This document shows, piece after piece, positions 7,468 to 14,728 of a stretch of DNA of 28,310 bases. The notes beneath the pieces are model-generated. The model was not told the DNA's origin, ran no database searches, and was given only the letters and a program-made list of their open reading frames with translations. Source of the stretch: JAWWAH01 sp033721415 (lineage in GTDB: Bacteria > Patescibacteriota > Minisyncoccia > Spechtbacterales > 2-12-FULL-38-22). Location of the stretch: contig JAWWAH010000007.1 in NCBI GenBank assembly GCA_033721415.1, forward strand, positions 1 through 28,310, read 5' to 3'. Numbering within the stretch: the first letter of the stretch is position 1; every line of letters begins with the position of its first letter. A program made the position numbers and the translations under genes.

Positions 7468-9027
7468 TTATTTCTCAACAATAACTTTTGCTTTCATCCA
7501 TGGGTGCGGAAGACAGTAATATGTATATACTCCGGGTTCTGTGAATGTGTAACTCCAACTTCCTCCTGGATCGATAAATCCAGAGTCAAACTTACCATCA
7601 GGCGTCCCTGAGTACCCATCAACGCTTCCAGAGGTTACTGTATGCGCCTGATCGTCATTATTTACCCATGTAACAGTCGTTCCAACTTTAACAGTAACAA
7701 CATTAGGAGAATAGTCATTAGATGCGTCGTCATCAAACTCCCAAGCACCCTTCTTTATAACTACCGTTTCATGAGGTCCTTCAGAAGTGCCGTTATTCTC
7801 GTCGCCATTATCGTGTGTGGCGTCGTCTCCATGACCATCATCTCCGTGGTCATGTCCAGATCCTCCATCGCTAGCTGCTCGTGAGACCTCAAAAATTTCA
7901 TGATTTTCAGGACCTTCAACCTGAACCAGACCTATTGCACCCTTATAGAAAGTGCGTGTAAGTGCATGGTCCACAAGAATGATGGTACTGGGTACTTGTC
8001 CAACAAACTCAGCTACAACCCCTCCACCAGCAGGAACCAGAGTTGTCTGAGAACCATATATCCTGGAATTAGATTCATGAGTAGCAGCCTCTGGGTATAC
8101 AAGATCCCAATGTGAACCAATTGGGTGGAAATTACTGCTCAGGTTAAGCCCTTCATTCACAAAGTAAATTCGAGCCCTCTCACCTGTTTTCATCTTCAAA
8201 GCATTTTCACCCGTAAGTGCATCTGTAGAACCATTAAAGGTTACATGGCTTGGATTCTCGTTTTTTAGGGCTTCTCGATCAAGGCCAGAAACTCCATTTT
8301 CATCTGCTTCACCCAGATACCACTCGCTCTGCATTACAGCCCATTCATGATCAACCTCAGGCAACGGAGTTGCTGGGTCAACAATGAACATACCGTACAT
8401 TCCTCTCATGATATGCACGGGTACATCCCCATAAGCACAGTGGTACATAAATGCACCCGGATAAAGCAGACGCACATCTATACTGGCGGTTTCACCTGGT
8501 GCAACTGACAAATCTGCAGCGCCTCCACCTTGCCCAGTGACAGAGTGGAAGTCAATATTGTGTGGATGTGAGTTTCCAGGCAGATTAGTAACAGTAATCC
8601 GAACAACGTCTCCAACACGTCCACGCAGAACAGGGCCAGGGGTACCACATGTTACATCCTCATCACCTGCAATACGATAACCCCAAGTTTCAGTCTTAAC
8701 ACCATTTGCAGGGTCTACGTCACAAACACCTTCAACAACCTCAAGTTCAACTTCATAGAAACGCTGGTCACTACGAGTTATAGCAGGGGGTACTTCTGGC
8801 GCATATGTAACATGAACCTCTTCAGCGTCAGCTGTCTTAAGTTCACTCTTTGATGTGAGCACTAATTCATTTTCTACTGTGTTATCCGTATCTTCAACAA
8901 TATTAGAATTATCCGCAGGAACTACTGGTCTTGTGAAATAGAGCCCAATGGCCACAACAGCCAGAAAAACGGCTAGTACATTTAAGAATGTGTTCTTAGC
9001 CTCGCCCATATTATCCTCGTTATCCAT
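7468..9027 (-). CDS. nirK: Copper nitrite reductase NirK with C-terminal cupredoxin domain
   Basis: A 519-residue anchored multicopper protein that should reduce nitrite to nitric oxide outside the membrane. After an N-terminal anchor (about 13-31) and an acidic linker come two cupredoxin domains with a full NirK ligand set: type 1 copper H156, C197, H205, M210; type 2 copper H161, H196, H354; catalytic pair D159 and H301. The spacing follows characterised NirK enzymes. A His/Asp-rich linker (about 388-410) then joins a third, plastocyanin-like domain with blue-copper ligands H462, C505, H508, M511, probably an attached electron donor. ATG 9027 is preferred over an in-frame TTG at 9057 because AAAGGAA lies seven bases upstream. 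The gene is visibly richer in G+C than its neighbours, which suggests acquisition. Confidence 0.93.
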   Translation of the reverse strand: MDNEDNMGEAKNTFLNVLAVFLAVVAIGLYFTRPVVPADNSNIVEDTDNTVENELVLTSKSELKTADAEEVHVTYAPEVPPAITRSDQRFYEVELEVVEGVCDVDPANGVKTETWGYRIAGDEDVTCGTPGPVLRGRVGDVVRITVTNLPGNSHPHNIDFHSVTGQGGGAADLSVAPGETASIDVRLLYPGAFMYHCAYGDVPVHIMRGMYGMFIVDPATPLPEVDHEWAVMQSEWYLGEADENGVSGLDREALKNENPSHVTFNGSTDALTGENALKMKTGERARIYFVNEGLNLSSNFHPIGSHWDLVYPEAATHESNSRIYGSQTTLVPAGGGVVAEFVGQVPSTIILVDHALTRTFYKGAIGLVQVEGPENHEIFEVSRAASDGGSGHDHGDDGHGDDATHDNGDENNGTSEGPHETVVIKKGAWEFDDDASNDYSPNVVTVKVGTTVTWVNNDDQAHTVTSGSVDGYSGTPDGKFDSGFIDPGGSWSYTFTEPGVYTYYCLPHPWMKAKVIVEK

Positions 9028-9071
9028 GCTTGGATTCCTTTCTATCGCTCTTTTCAACGAACGATGTCTAT

Positions 9072-9099
9072 AGTATATATGTTTTGCTTGTTACATCAA
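9072..9099 (-). promoter_or_regulatory. Promoter of nirK
   Basis: On the minus strand there is TTGATG (9094-9099), a 16-base spacer, and TATACT (9072-9077), about 45 bases before the chosen ATG. The nirK ribosome-binding site AAAGGAA is at 9035-9041. Confidence 0.6.
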
Positions 9100-9114
9100 T
9101 AAATGACGAAAATG

Positions 9115-9142
9115 TTGACAAAATTAAAAAATATTGTAATAT
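9115..9142 (+). promoter_or_regulatory. Promoter of the TrmB-like regulator
   Basis: TTGACA (9115-9120), a 16-base spacer, and TAATAT (9137-9142) on the plus strand give a near-consensus promoter divergent from nirK. The two -35 boxes are only about 15 bp apart, so one bound protein could affect both. A small perfect palindrome TATCTA-G-TAGATA (9175-9187) lies downstream in the leader. Confidence 0.65.
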
Positions 9143-9214
9143 AGATATACCTACTATTTACCTCAAAAAAGGCGTATCTAGTAGATATAGTAATATCTTG
9201 ATTATACTAATATA

Positions 9215-9260
9215 GACGACGTTATCGTCGCCACTTATTTATGGCGACGATAACATCACC
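9215..9260. promoter_or_regulatory. Candidate operators overlapping the regulator start
   Basis: GACGAC-GTT-ATCGTC (9215-9229) matches the inverted motif GACGAT-N3-ATCGTC seen again at 11175, with one mismatch. A weaker copy follows at 9246-9260. Overlaid on these is a perfect 13-bp inverted repeat (9221-9233 with 9242-9254) whose 8-base loop ends on the A of ATG 9241. It could act as a DNA operator, as an mRNA hairpin limiting initiation, or both. Confidence 0.6.
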
Positions 9261-9999
9261 ACTTCTTATGCAACTACATAAAATATTGGAACAAATTGGC
9301 TTCAACGATAAAGAAGCGAAAGTATATATTGCCCTACTCAAGCTCGGAGAAAGCAATGTTAAAGACATATCGGATAAATCTGGTATAGCAAGAACAAGCG
9401 TATACACTCCTCTAAATTCACTTATAGACAGAGGGGCTGTTGAATTTTATAAAAAAAGAGGCCGAAATTATTATGTAGCAGCCAAGCCTGAAAAAATATT
9501 ATCTCTCTCAAAAAAGAGTACCCAATTGTTGGAGAGCAATCTTGATGAGTTTCATAAATTAGAAACACCACAAAACAGACCTGATATAAAATTCTTTGAA
9601 GGTAGTGAAAGTATTAAGCTACTTTTTCATGAGATACTTGATGAAAAACGTCCTATTATGGCAATAACCAGCGTTGAAGGAATGAATAAAATAGCAAACG
9701 ACTACTTCGATGATTTTATATCAAAAAGAATAGAGCAAAATCTCCCCGTGCGACTTTTAACAAACAAATGGGAGGATGCTGTAAAAATGAAACAAGGCGA
9801 TAGTGGTTCTCTTCGCGAAACCCGCTTTATACCAGAAAAATATAAATTTCACACAGCAAACTATATCTTTGGGAACAAGGTTGCTATGCTATCTCTAAGA
9901 CAAGAACCTGTTATGGGAGTTCTAATTAATGACGAAGAGATTGCAGATACGCAAAAAATGTATTTTGAAATAATGTGGGAAGTTGCAGAACACGAATAA
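9241..9999 (+). CDS. TrmB-family transcriptional regulator
   Basis: This 252-residue protein has an N-terminal winged helix of the TrmB type (about 10-85: IGFNDKEAKVYIALLKLG, then a recognition-helix region SGIARTSVYTPLNSLIDRG). A second domain (about 105-250) resembles the effector domain of TrmB-like regulators (FFEGSESIKLLFHEIL, IMAITSVEG). Such proteins sense a ligand through the C-terminal domain; the ligand here is unknown. Divergence from nirK suggests it controls nirK and itself. The start is uncertain: ATG 9241 lies inside an inverted repeat with no Shine-Dalgarno, while ATG 9268 (residue 10) would fit the usual family N-terminus. It is transcribed toward the orphan histidine kinase and shares a terminator with it. 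Confidence 0.88.
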   Translation: MATITSPLLMQLHKILEQIGFNDKEAKVYIALLKLGESNVKDISDKSGIARTSVYTPLNSLIDRGAVEFYKKRGRNYYVAAKPEKILSLSKKSTQLLESNLDEFHKLETPQNRPDIKFFEGSESIKLLFHEILDEKRPIMAITSVEGMNKIANDYFDDFISKRIEQNLPVRLLTNKWEDAVKMKQGDSGSLRETRFIPEKYKFHTANYIFGNKVAMLSLRQEPVMGVLINDEEIADTQKMYFEIMWEVAEHE

Positions 10000-10023
10000 A
10001 ACCTAATTAAAACCGTAGTTGTT

Positions 10024-10054
10024 AAAAAAAGCACTTAATATCAGTGCTTTTTTT
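10024..10054. terminator. Convergent bidirectional terminator
   Basis: A perfect 12-bp stem (10024-10035 with 10043-10054) has seven A on one side and seven T on the other. It serves both the regulator (plus) and the histidine kinase (minus), whose stop codon (10053-10055) overlaps its edge. Confidence 0.9.
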
Positions 10055-11072
10055 AATCTAAGGGGATTGCTATATAGAAAGTAGACCCCTCCCCTTCTTT
10101 AGACTTAAGTTTAATTTTGCCATTCAATTTCTTTACCATCTTATCTACCATATATAATCCCAAGCCAGTTCCTTGAGTATTTCCCGCTCCGTTTGTTTTG
10201 CTACGGAAAAATTTTTTAAATATTTTTTGCCTGTCTTCTTTAGATATACCAAACCCATTATCTTCAACTTCAATAAAGAGCATACCATTACTATTTTTTA
10301 CCCTTATTGCAACTGATCCCTTTTGTGGGGTGTATTTTATAGCGTTAGACAAGAGGTTCTCTACAACCACACTGAGTATATGTTTGTCGGATAGGATGTT
10401 CATATCCCCTGAAAATTTTTTAACAATATTGATTGATTTTTCATCAGCCTTAACCTTCAACCTTTTCAATACAGAATGAACAAGATCTTCGAGATTAAAA
10501 TTCTCTTTATTTAATCTAGATATACTTCTTTCTATTCGAGAAACATTCAAGAGGTTGTCGATTAGCTCATTTACTTCAGCTAGTGTTAGTTCAATCATAT
10601 CTATATACTCATCTCTTTCCTTTTTTGTGATGTCATGATCTTTAAGCAACTCTATATTCATATTAATAACTGATAGCGGGTTCTTTAGTTGATGAGAAAC
10701 AAAAGATATAAACTCAGTCTTAGAGTTATCAAGCTCCTGTATTTTATCTGCCATTTTGTTAAACTCTTGTGCAAGCTGTCCAATCTCATTCTCACTATAA
10801 ACCTCTGCCCGCTTAGAAAAGTTTCCTTTTCCAAAGCCATGAACAGTTTCTGCCAACTCCTTAATGGGTCTCACATTCTTATAGATCAATCCGTAGGCTA
10901 TTAAAAAAGCTGCTCCAAGAAGCACTAAATCAACAGCTACTATATTTTGCCTCAGCTCTGTGGGGCCAAAAAACAATGAAGTTGCCATAGACGCAAAAAC
11001 AATCAACAACAGATTAATTAGCAATTCTGCTTTAAGGGAAATATTCTTTATTTTTTTAATTAATTTATTCAT
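10053..11072 (-). CDS. Orphan HAMP sensor histidine kinase
   Basis: This 339-residue membrane kinase has two helices near the N-terminus (about 15-35 and 44-64) with only a short loop between, a HAMP domain (about 65-117), a dimerisation domain with phospho-acceptor H127 in SHQLKNPLS, and an ATP-binding domain with N243 in NLLSNAIKY, DNGFG at 271-275 and GTGLGL at 301-306. All catalytic motifs look intact. Without an extracytoplasmic sensor domain it probably senses within the membrane or through HAMP. There is no adjacent response regulator. It sits between the nirK/TrmB pair and paralog B, and a candidate TrmB operator lies upstream of its promoter. Confidence 0.92.
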   Translation of the reverse strand: MNKLIKKIKNISLKAELLINLLLIVFASMATSLFFGPTELRQNIVAVDLVLLGAAFLIAYGLIYKNVRPIKELAETVHGFGKGNFSKRAEVYSENEIGQLAQEFNKMADKIQELDNSKTEFISFVSHQLKNPLSVINMNIELLKDHDITKKERDEYIDMIELTLAEVNELIDNLLNVSRIERSISRLNKENFNLEDLVHSVLKRLKVKADEKSINIVKKFSGDMNILSDKHILSVVVENLLSNAIKYTPQKGSVAIRVKNSNGMLFIEVEDNGFGISKEDRQKIFKKFFRSKTNGAGNTQGTGLGLYMVDKMVKKLNGKIKLKSKEGEGSTFYIAIPLD

Positions 11073-11092
11073 AGATATTTGGAATTTGATAT

Positions 11093-11121
11093 ATTATACA
11101 ACACTTTAACGAATTTATCAA
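11093..11121 (-). promoter_or_regulatory. Promoter of the orphan histidine kinase
   Basis: On the minus strand there is TTGATA (11116-11121), a 17-base spacer, and TATAAT (11093-11098), about 20 bases from the start codon. Confidence 0.75.
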
Positions 11122-11174
11122 TACTGACCATTCTTTAGCACGCCACAACTGTCCAATATAAGCAAATTTAAACT

Positions 11175-11189
11175 GACGATTTAATCGTC
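11175..11189. promoter_or_regulatory. Perfect inverted motif, candidate operator
   Basis: GACGAT-TTA-ATCGTC is a perfect 6+3+6 inverted repeat in the 398-base gap between the histidine kinase and paralog B, 54 bases upstream of the kinase -35 box. It matches the motif at the TrmB-regulator start. The rest of this gap holds the kinase promoter, a second operator-like site and the paralog B leader; I see no gene in it. Confidence 0.55.
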
Positions 11190-11297
11190 GTACTATTTAA
11201 AGCATACCAACCTTGATAAAATACACCATATAACCCCTTGTATTGGGCATATTTTGAAGTGTATATGAAAAGATAATTTACATTATAATACATGCTT

Positions 11298-11316
11298 TAG
11301 ACGATTTTATTGTCTA
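11298..11316. promoter_or_regulatory. Second operator-like inverted repeat
   Basis: TAGACGAT-TTT-ATTGTCTA has 8-base arms with one mismatch and the same GACGAT-N3-AT-x-GTC core. It lies just downstream of TATAAT at 11284-11289, a possible -10 for paralog B (no good -35 is seen). If that is the start region, a protein bound here would repress. Confidence 0.5.
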
Positions 11317-11365
11317 TTTTTTTAAATATTATAAGATAAGTATAATTAAAGTACTTTATAAACAA

Positions 11366-11450
11366 CCGGAAGAGAATAAGGTGTAAGAATAATTAATACT
11401 TATTGTGCTTCTTATTCTCTTCCGGAAACTCCGGACGAGAGAGCTCTCTC
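11366..11450 (+). promoter_or_regulatory. Structured leader of paralog B
   Basis: There are three elements. First, a perfect 15-bp stem, CCGGAAGAGAATAAG (11366-11380) with its complement at 11411-11425, around a 30-base loop. Second, TCCGGA-AAC-TCCGGA (11421-11435), a 6-bp hairpin that uses the last bases of the first stem, so the two exclude each other. Third, a 14-bp palindrome GAGAGAGCTCTCTC (11437-11450). The ribosome-binding site AAGGAG (11459-11464) and ATG 11471 follow. Mutually exclusive stems upstream of a strong ribosome-binding site resemble a regulatory RNA. Confidence 0.6.
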
Positions 11451-11470
11451 CAAGACAGAAGGAGTAAGAA

Positions 11471-12118
11471 ATGGCACGCATGAAGGTGCTTGGATCACTG
11501 GTCGCCCTTGGTGGCCTACTGATGATGGTCGTTGGTGGCCTGTATGTAATTCCAACTGCAAGTGCGGGGCTGGAATCCGCACAGGCAATGTATGAATGGC
11601 AGGGTGTTACCGCTAACTACAACGAAGACGGTGAGCTGGTTGACCGCGGCACTACTGAAGCCGCTGGTCACATCCTTGAGCTTCTTGAGGGTGAGTGGGA
11701 ATTCCCGCTCAACCACGACAACATGGATGCTGATGACCCGCTTGTCAACACCCGTGATGAGCTGATGTGGCAGTTTGCTGTCATCACCTACCACGTCGCA
11801 CACGGCGAAGAGACCGTAGTGCTGACAGAAGAGGACCTGCCTCTTACCTACCGCGGTGTTGAATACACCGAGCCCGGTGAGTACGAGATCGCTGTCGAGA
11901 AGACCTACGCTGAACTGGACCGCCGGCACCCTGTTGAGGGGCAGCTGCGCAGTGCATGGGACGCACGGGTTCTCGCTCTTCAGTCGATTCTAAGCAGTGG
12001 TCACGCAAACCAGGCCGCCGGTGAGCTTGCTCTCGGCGTTGGCTGGCTCGTTACCGGCCTCGGCTTCGGCTTCCTGGTTCTCGGCGCTGGCCTCGTCTGG
12101 GCAACTAAGGAGGAGTAA
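11471..12118 (+). CDS. Two-TM envelope protein of unknown function (paralog B), GC-rich
   Basis: This 215-residue homolog of the protein at 6711-7349 has the same plan: hydrophobic N-terminus (about 5-32), an acidic outside domain (about 33-180) with NYNEDGELVDRG, DDPLVNTRDELMWQFA, YHVAHGEE and HPVEG, and a C-terminal helix (about 187-211). Unlike every neighbour, it is strongly GC-rich and uses CTG, GTC, GGC, CGC and GAG codons, and it has a canonical AAGGAG six bases before its ATG. This suggests horizontal transfer, or unusually strong selection for expression. It is the only gene between its leader and a strong terminator. Family and function are unknown; the link to NirK comes only from position and shared motif sites. 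Confidence 0.88.
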   Translation: MARMKVLGSLVALGGLLMMVVGGLYVIPTASAGLESAQAMYEWQGVTANYNEDGELVDRGTTEAAGHILELLEGEWEFPLNHDNMDADDPLVNTRDELMWQFAVITYHVAHGEETVVLTEEDLPLTYRGVEYTEPGEYEIAVEKTYAELDRRHPVEGQLRSAWDARVLALQSILSSGHANQAAGELALGVGWLVTGLGFGFLVLGAGLVWATKEE

Positions 12119-12132
12119 TTTTAGCACATATT

Positions 12133-12160
12133 AAAAGACCCCGTGAATACGGGGTCTTTT
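12133..12160 (+). terminator. Rho-independent terminator of paralog B
   Basis: A perfect 12-bp stem AAAAGACCCCGT/ACGGGGTCTTTT with a GAAT loop, followed by one more T and AA, lies 15 bases past the stop. It may also stop the minus-strand gene ending at 12177. Confidence 0.9.
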
Positions 12161-12176
12161 TAATGGGATTATAAAG

Positions 12177-12758
12177 TTAGTGGAGATGAACATCTGGATC
12201 ATCGTGAGTGCGTTCCTTAAGTTCTTTTTTTAAGAAAAATATTCCTACTCCGGTTCCAGATAAGACTACTAATGTTATTGTCGCTAAAGCAAAATTGCTC
12301 AAAATGCCTGGGGCTTTCTTTTCATACTGCGGCGCCTTCCCTGTTCCTAGAACAAATAATTCCTTATTTGAAAGTGGTTCATGCACCTCCTTGCTTCCAG
12401 AACAAGAATTTGTCTTTAATTCTTCCTCTGTGTTTCCGTTTAAGAAAAGTAAATAACGAGCACCCTCCTCTATGTTAAAATCAATTGAAGTTTCTGCATT
12501 TTTATCTTGCTTCCCAGTTACCTTGATAATTGCAGGGCCATCCCCTTTAAAATATTTATCTACAGAGAACTCATAGTATTCCCCTTTAAATATATTGTTT
12601 CCTGAACTAATCGCAGTCCCACGAACAACTAAATCCGCTCTCGAGTACTGCTCTTCAAGGGTTGATTCAGCACAAGAAGCACTCGTTGGTAAGGCTAATG
12701 ATCCAAATAAAAATATGGTTACAAGTATGCTAACAAAATAAGCTTTCATATATTTCAT
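12177..12758 (-). CDS. TIMP/netrin-like secreted domain with C-terminal anchor
   Basis: This 193-residue protein has a signal peptide (about 1-28, ending LPTSAS), a Cys directly after it (C29), an OB-fold-like region with ADLVVRGTAIS and the partner C119, and a C-terminal helix (about 153-176) followed by a charged, His-rich tail (THDDPDVHLH). A cysteine at the mature N-terminus followed by SADxVxxG is the pattern of bacterial TIMP-like domains, whose bacterial role is poorly known. ATG 12758 is chosen over ATG 12800: it gives a proper signal peptide, has GGTGG upstream, and avoids overlapping the PspC gene. The C29-C119 disulfide would depend on a system such as the VKOR at 3653. It is co-transcribed with the PspC gene. 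Confidence 0.72.
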   Translation of the reverse strand: MKYMKAYFVSILVTIFLFGSLALPTSASCAESTLEEQYSRADLVVRGTAISSGNNIFKGEYYEFSVDKYFKGDGPAIIKVTGKQDKNAETSIDFNIEEGARYLLFLNGNTEEELKTNSCSGSKEVHEPLSNKELFVLGTGKAPQYEKKAPGILSNFALATITLVVLSGTGVGIFFLKKELKERTHDDPDVHLH

Positions 12759-12774
12759 TATACCACCAAAGTTT

Positions 12775-13020
12775 TTAATCCTGAGGCGACTTATTGTCAT
12801 CCTCTGCTATTTTTTGCTTATTGTGCTTTTCTTTAGGCTTTGTTGGCATCACTAACCAAGCAAGAATATACACTATAACTCCCGGGAAAATACCAGTAAA
12901 AACAACTACAAGCGCCCATATAACACGCAAAAGAGTTGAATCAATATCAAAATATTCACTCAATCCTCCTACAACTCCTGCCATTTTTTTATCCGTAGAG
13001 CTCAAATATAGCTTTTTCAT
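12775..13020 (-). CDS. PspC-domain membrane protein
   Basis: This 81-residue protein has the classic PspC layout: a basic start KKLYLSSTDKKMAGVVGGL, the SEYFDIDSTLLRVIW stretch, then a hydrophobic hairpin (about 33-60) ending in LVMP, with a charged tail. PspC proteins sense or respond to envelope stress in phage-shock systems; no PspA or PspB is nearby, so this is a stand-alone copy. It starts at ATG 13020 and is followed after 16 bases by the TIMP-like gene, making a two-gene unit. Upstream (13021-13097) is short AT-rich DNA with no clear promoter. Confidence 0.88.
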   Translation of the reverse strand: MKKLYLSSTDKKMAGVVGGLSEYFDIDSTLLRVIWALVVVFTGIFPGVIVYILAWLVMPTKPKEKHNKQKIAEDDNKSPQD

Positions 13021-13097
13021 AAGTAATTTAATTAATCGTTATTATCTACATTCTAACAAATAATACCCCCAAATGAACACCCTGTAAACAAACACTT

Positions 13098-14681
13098 TTA
13101 CCTGTTTTCCAAAGTATCGCTCTGCATAGTGTCTATTGGCTCTGGAAGAGGCCGTGGCTCAGGTTTAGGCTGGTCATTGTCGTATACGTCTAGAAATTCT
13201 TTTACTATTGGTACAACCACACCACCCCTATTATACAAGTATACTCTATTAGGATTTACATTTTCTATAGGGAAAACAAGCGCAGGAACAAGAAATTCAT
13301 CTCTGGATCCATTATTTATATATCTATTAACTTTATATAGAGCAAATTCCGGAGTTCCAAGTTCTACACTATTAGAATCACCAGATTCAAGTGTCATGTA
13401 TCTAGCGCCAAATATACCCCCACGTTCTGCCATTTTAATAATCCTATCTTTGTTTTGTTCTATTGCATACCCAGATACAGCGTAGTTATTTGAGGTTATG
13501 TTAGAAAAATGAGTAACTCTCCCATGTACCATGCTGACCTCAGCATATACTCCAGATTTATTACCACCACCCTCGTAAACATCAAGACCATTAACATTAA
13601 GTGGGTAAAGGATTGAAATGTTTTGAGGTGGATGCCCCGCAGGAAAATTCATAGGACGTATTTCTCCTTCTCCATAGAAACTCATATCGATGTTAAATCT
13701 ATCTATAAATTTATCTACAATAGAAATAGCTTTCTCTTTATCGATATCTTTCTCTGTTAAAATTTGCATTCCATTTTTTATAGGAATCTCCACATTAGAA
13801 TCTTCCATATAGGGTTCTATGCAATCTATAGCTGCACAACGAGATTTTTCTCCTCTGGGCCACTTATCCCAGTTCGCACTAATAGTAACGCTGTCTTCAT
13901 TTGGCCTAATTGAAACATTATAACCAAAGGGAATATCTTCAGATATATCCAAGGCTCTAACTGTGGTATTGGAAAGATTACGCAAACTAAAGTTGTCTGT
14001 ATCAAGCCCTTCTATGTTATTTAATACAGGCCTTATATAAGTAGCATCTTTTATACGCTTATATACATCTCCCTTTGTTTCCAACGGAAAATCATCACCA
14101 GTATAAGAGTATTCTACCCTCCTATACATATGGTCTGGAGCAATCATACCACTACCTTCTCTAGAAATAGCACTGTCTTCCTGCATGGAAGACTCCATTT
14201 GATTACCACCTCCACCAAATTCACCCCTCGCAACACTGCCCTCTTCTCCTTCTTGAACTATTGCTAAGTCCCCAAAAGCACCGTCTTGAAGGCGCTCAAA
14301 AGAATTAACCTCTTGATCGGATACAAGCTTATTGTCATCACTGGTCAAAGTAAACCCAGCTACGATAATTGCAATTATAGCCAAGGCAGATCCTACTACA
14401 GATAAAACCTTTGCATTGCCAAATATATTTTTCATAATATTATTTTTATTATTAATTATATTTTTTTGTGTTTTATCATAATTTAGATCGACGCTAGCGC
14501 TATCTGCGGATTTTTTTAGCAATTCAGAGCGAAGATTATCGATAAAATAAGAATCGGGTTTTATCTCTGGTCGCTTGTTTAAAAATTCTGCGATAAGGCC
14601 CTCAAGCTCTTTTTCGTGCAAAGCAAGATCCGGATCTATCGAATACAGTTCTTTTAATATTTTTTTTATATCTTTTTTCAT
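13098..14681 (-). CDS. Membrane anti-sigma-like protein, partner of ECF sigma
   Basis: This 527-residue protein has one transmembrane helix (about 91-112). The N-terminal cytoplasmic part (1-90) is helical and charged, as expected for a sigma-binding region, though no zinc-binding HxxxCxxC motif is seen. The outside part is large (about 113-527), with a Gly/Ser/Glu-rich linker (about 140-175), a CAAIDC pair of cysteines, and a Pro-rich tail. It follows the ECF sigma gene after 42 bases and has its own ECF-type promoter. By position and topology it is most likely the anti-sigma factor that holds the sigma at the membrane until an envelope signal arrives. The outside domain is not one I recognise, so the signal is unknown. 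Confidence 0.7.
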   Translation of the reverse strand: MKKDIKKILKELYSIDPDLALHEKELEGLIAEFLNKRPEIKPDSYFIDNLRSELLKKSADSASVDLNYDKTQKNIINNKNNIMKNIFGNAKVLSVVGSALAIIAIIVAGFTLTSDDNKLVSDQEVNSFERLQDGAFGDLAIVQEGEEGSVARGEFGGGGNQMESSMQEDSAISREGSGMIAPDHMYRRVEYSYTGDDFPLETKGDVYKRIKDATYIRPVLNNIEGLDTDNFSLRNLSNTTVRALDISEDIPFGYNVSIRPNEDSVTISANWDKWPRGEKSRCAAIDCIEPYMEDSNVEIPIKNGMQILTEKDIDKEKAISIVDKFIDRFNIDMSFYGEGEIRPMNFPAGHPPQNISILYPLNVNGLDVYEGGGNKSGVYAEVSMVHGRVTHFSNITSNNYAVSGYAIEQNKDRIIKMAERGGIFGARYMTLESGDSNSVELGTPEFALYKVNRYINNGSRDEFLVPALVFPIENVNPNRVYLYNRGGVVVPIVKEFLDVYDNDQPKPEPRPLPEPIDTMQSDTLENR

Positions 14682-14700
14682 ATTTTTTATTCGTAATTTT

Positions 14701-14728
14701 ATTACGTTCTCAAATTCAAAATGTTACA
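14701..14728 (-). promoter_or_regulatory. ECF-type promoter of the anti-sigma gene
   Basis: On the minus strand there is TGTAAC (14723-14728), a 16-base spacer, and CGTAAT (14701-14706). TGTAACATTT and CGTAATAAAAT are identical to the promoter before the sigma gene. The -35 box overlaps the sigma stop codon (14724-14726). Transcription would start about 12 bases before the anti-sigma ATG. Confidence 0.75.

Noticed and set aside
7468..9027. Laccase-type multicopper oxidase instead of NirK
   Set aside because: Ligand order and spacing match NirK: a His-Cys pair shared by the two coppers and the catalytic Asp and His, with no trinuclear HxH pattern.
9028..9057. TTG 9057 as the nirK start
   Set aside because: ATG 9027 has AAAGGAA at proper spacing, and that sequence would lie inside the coding region if TTG were used.
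11516..11929. A 137-codon minus-strand frame in paralog B
   Set aside because: It is a by-product of the GC-rich codon pattern of paralog B, with no start signal and no sensible domain; paralog B itself is supported by homology to paralog A and a strong ribosome-binding site.
12759..12800. Upstream ATG 12800 as the start of the TIMP-like gene
   Set aside because: It would place 14 extra residues before the signal peptide and overlap the PspC gene; ATG 12758 gives a normal signal peptide.
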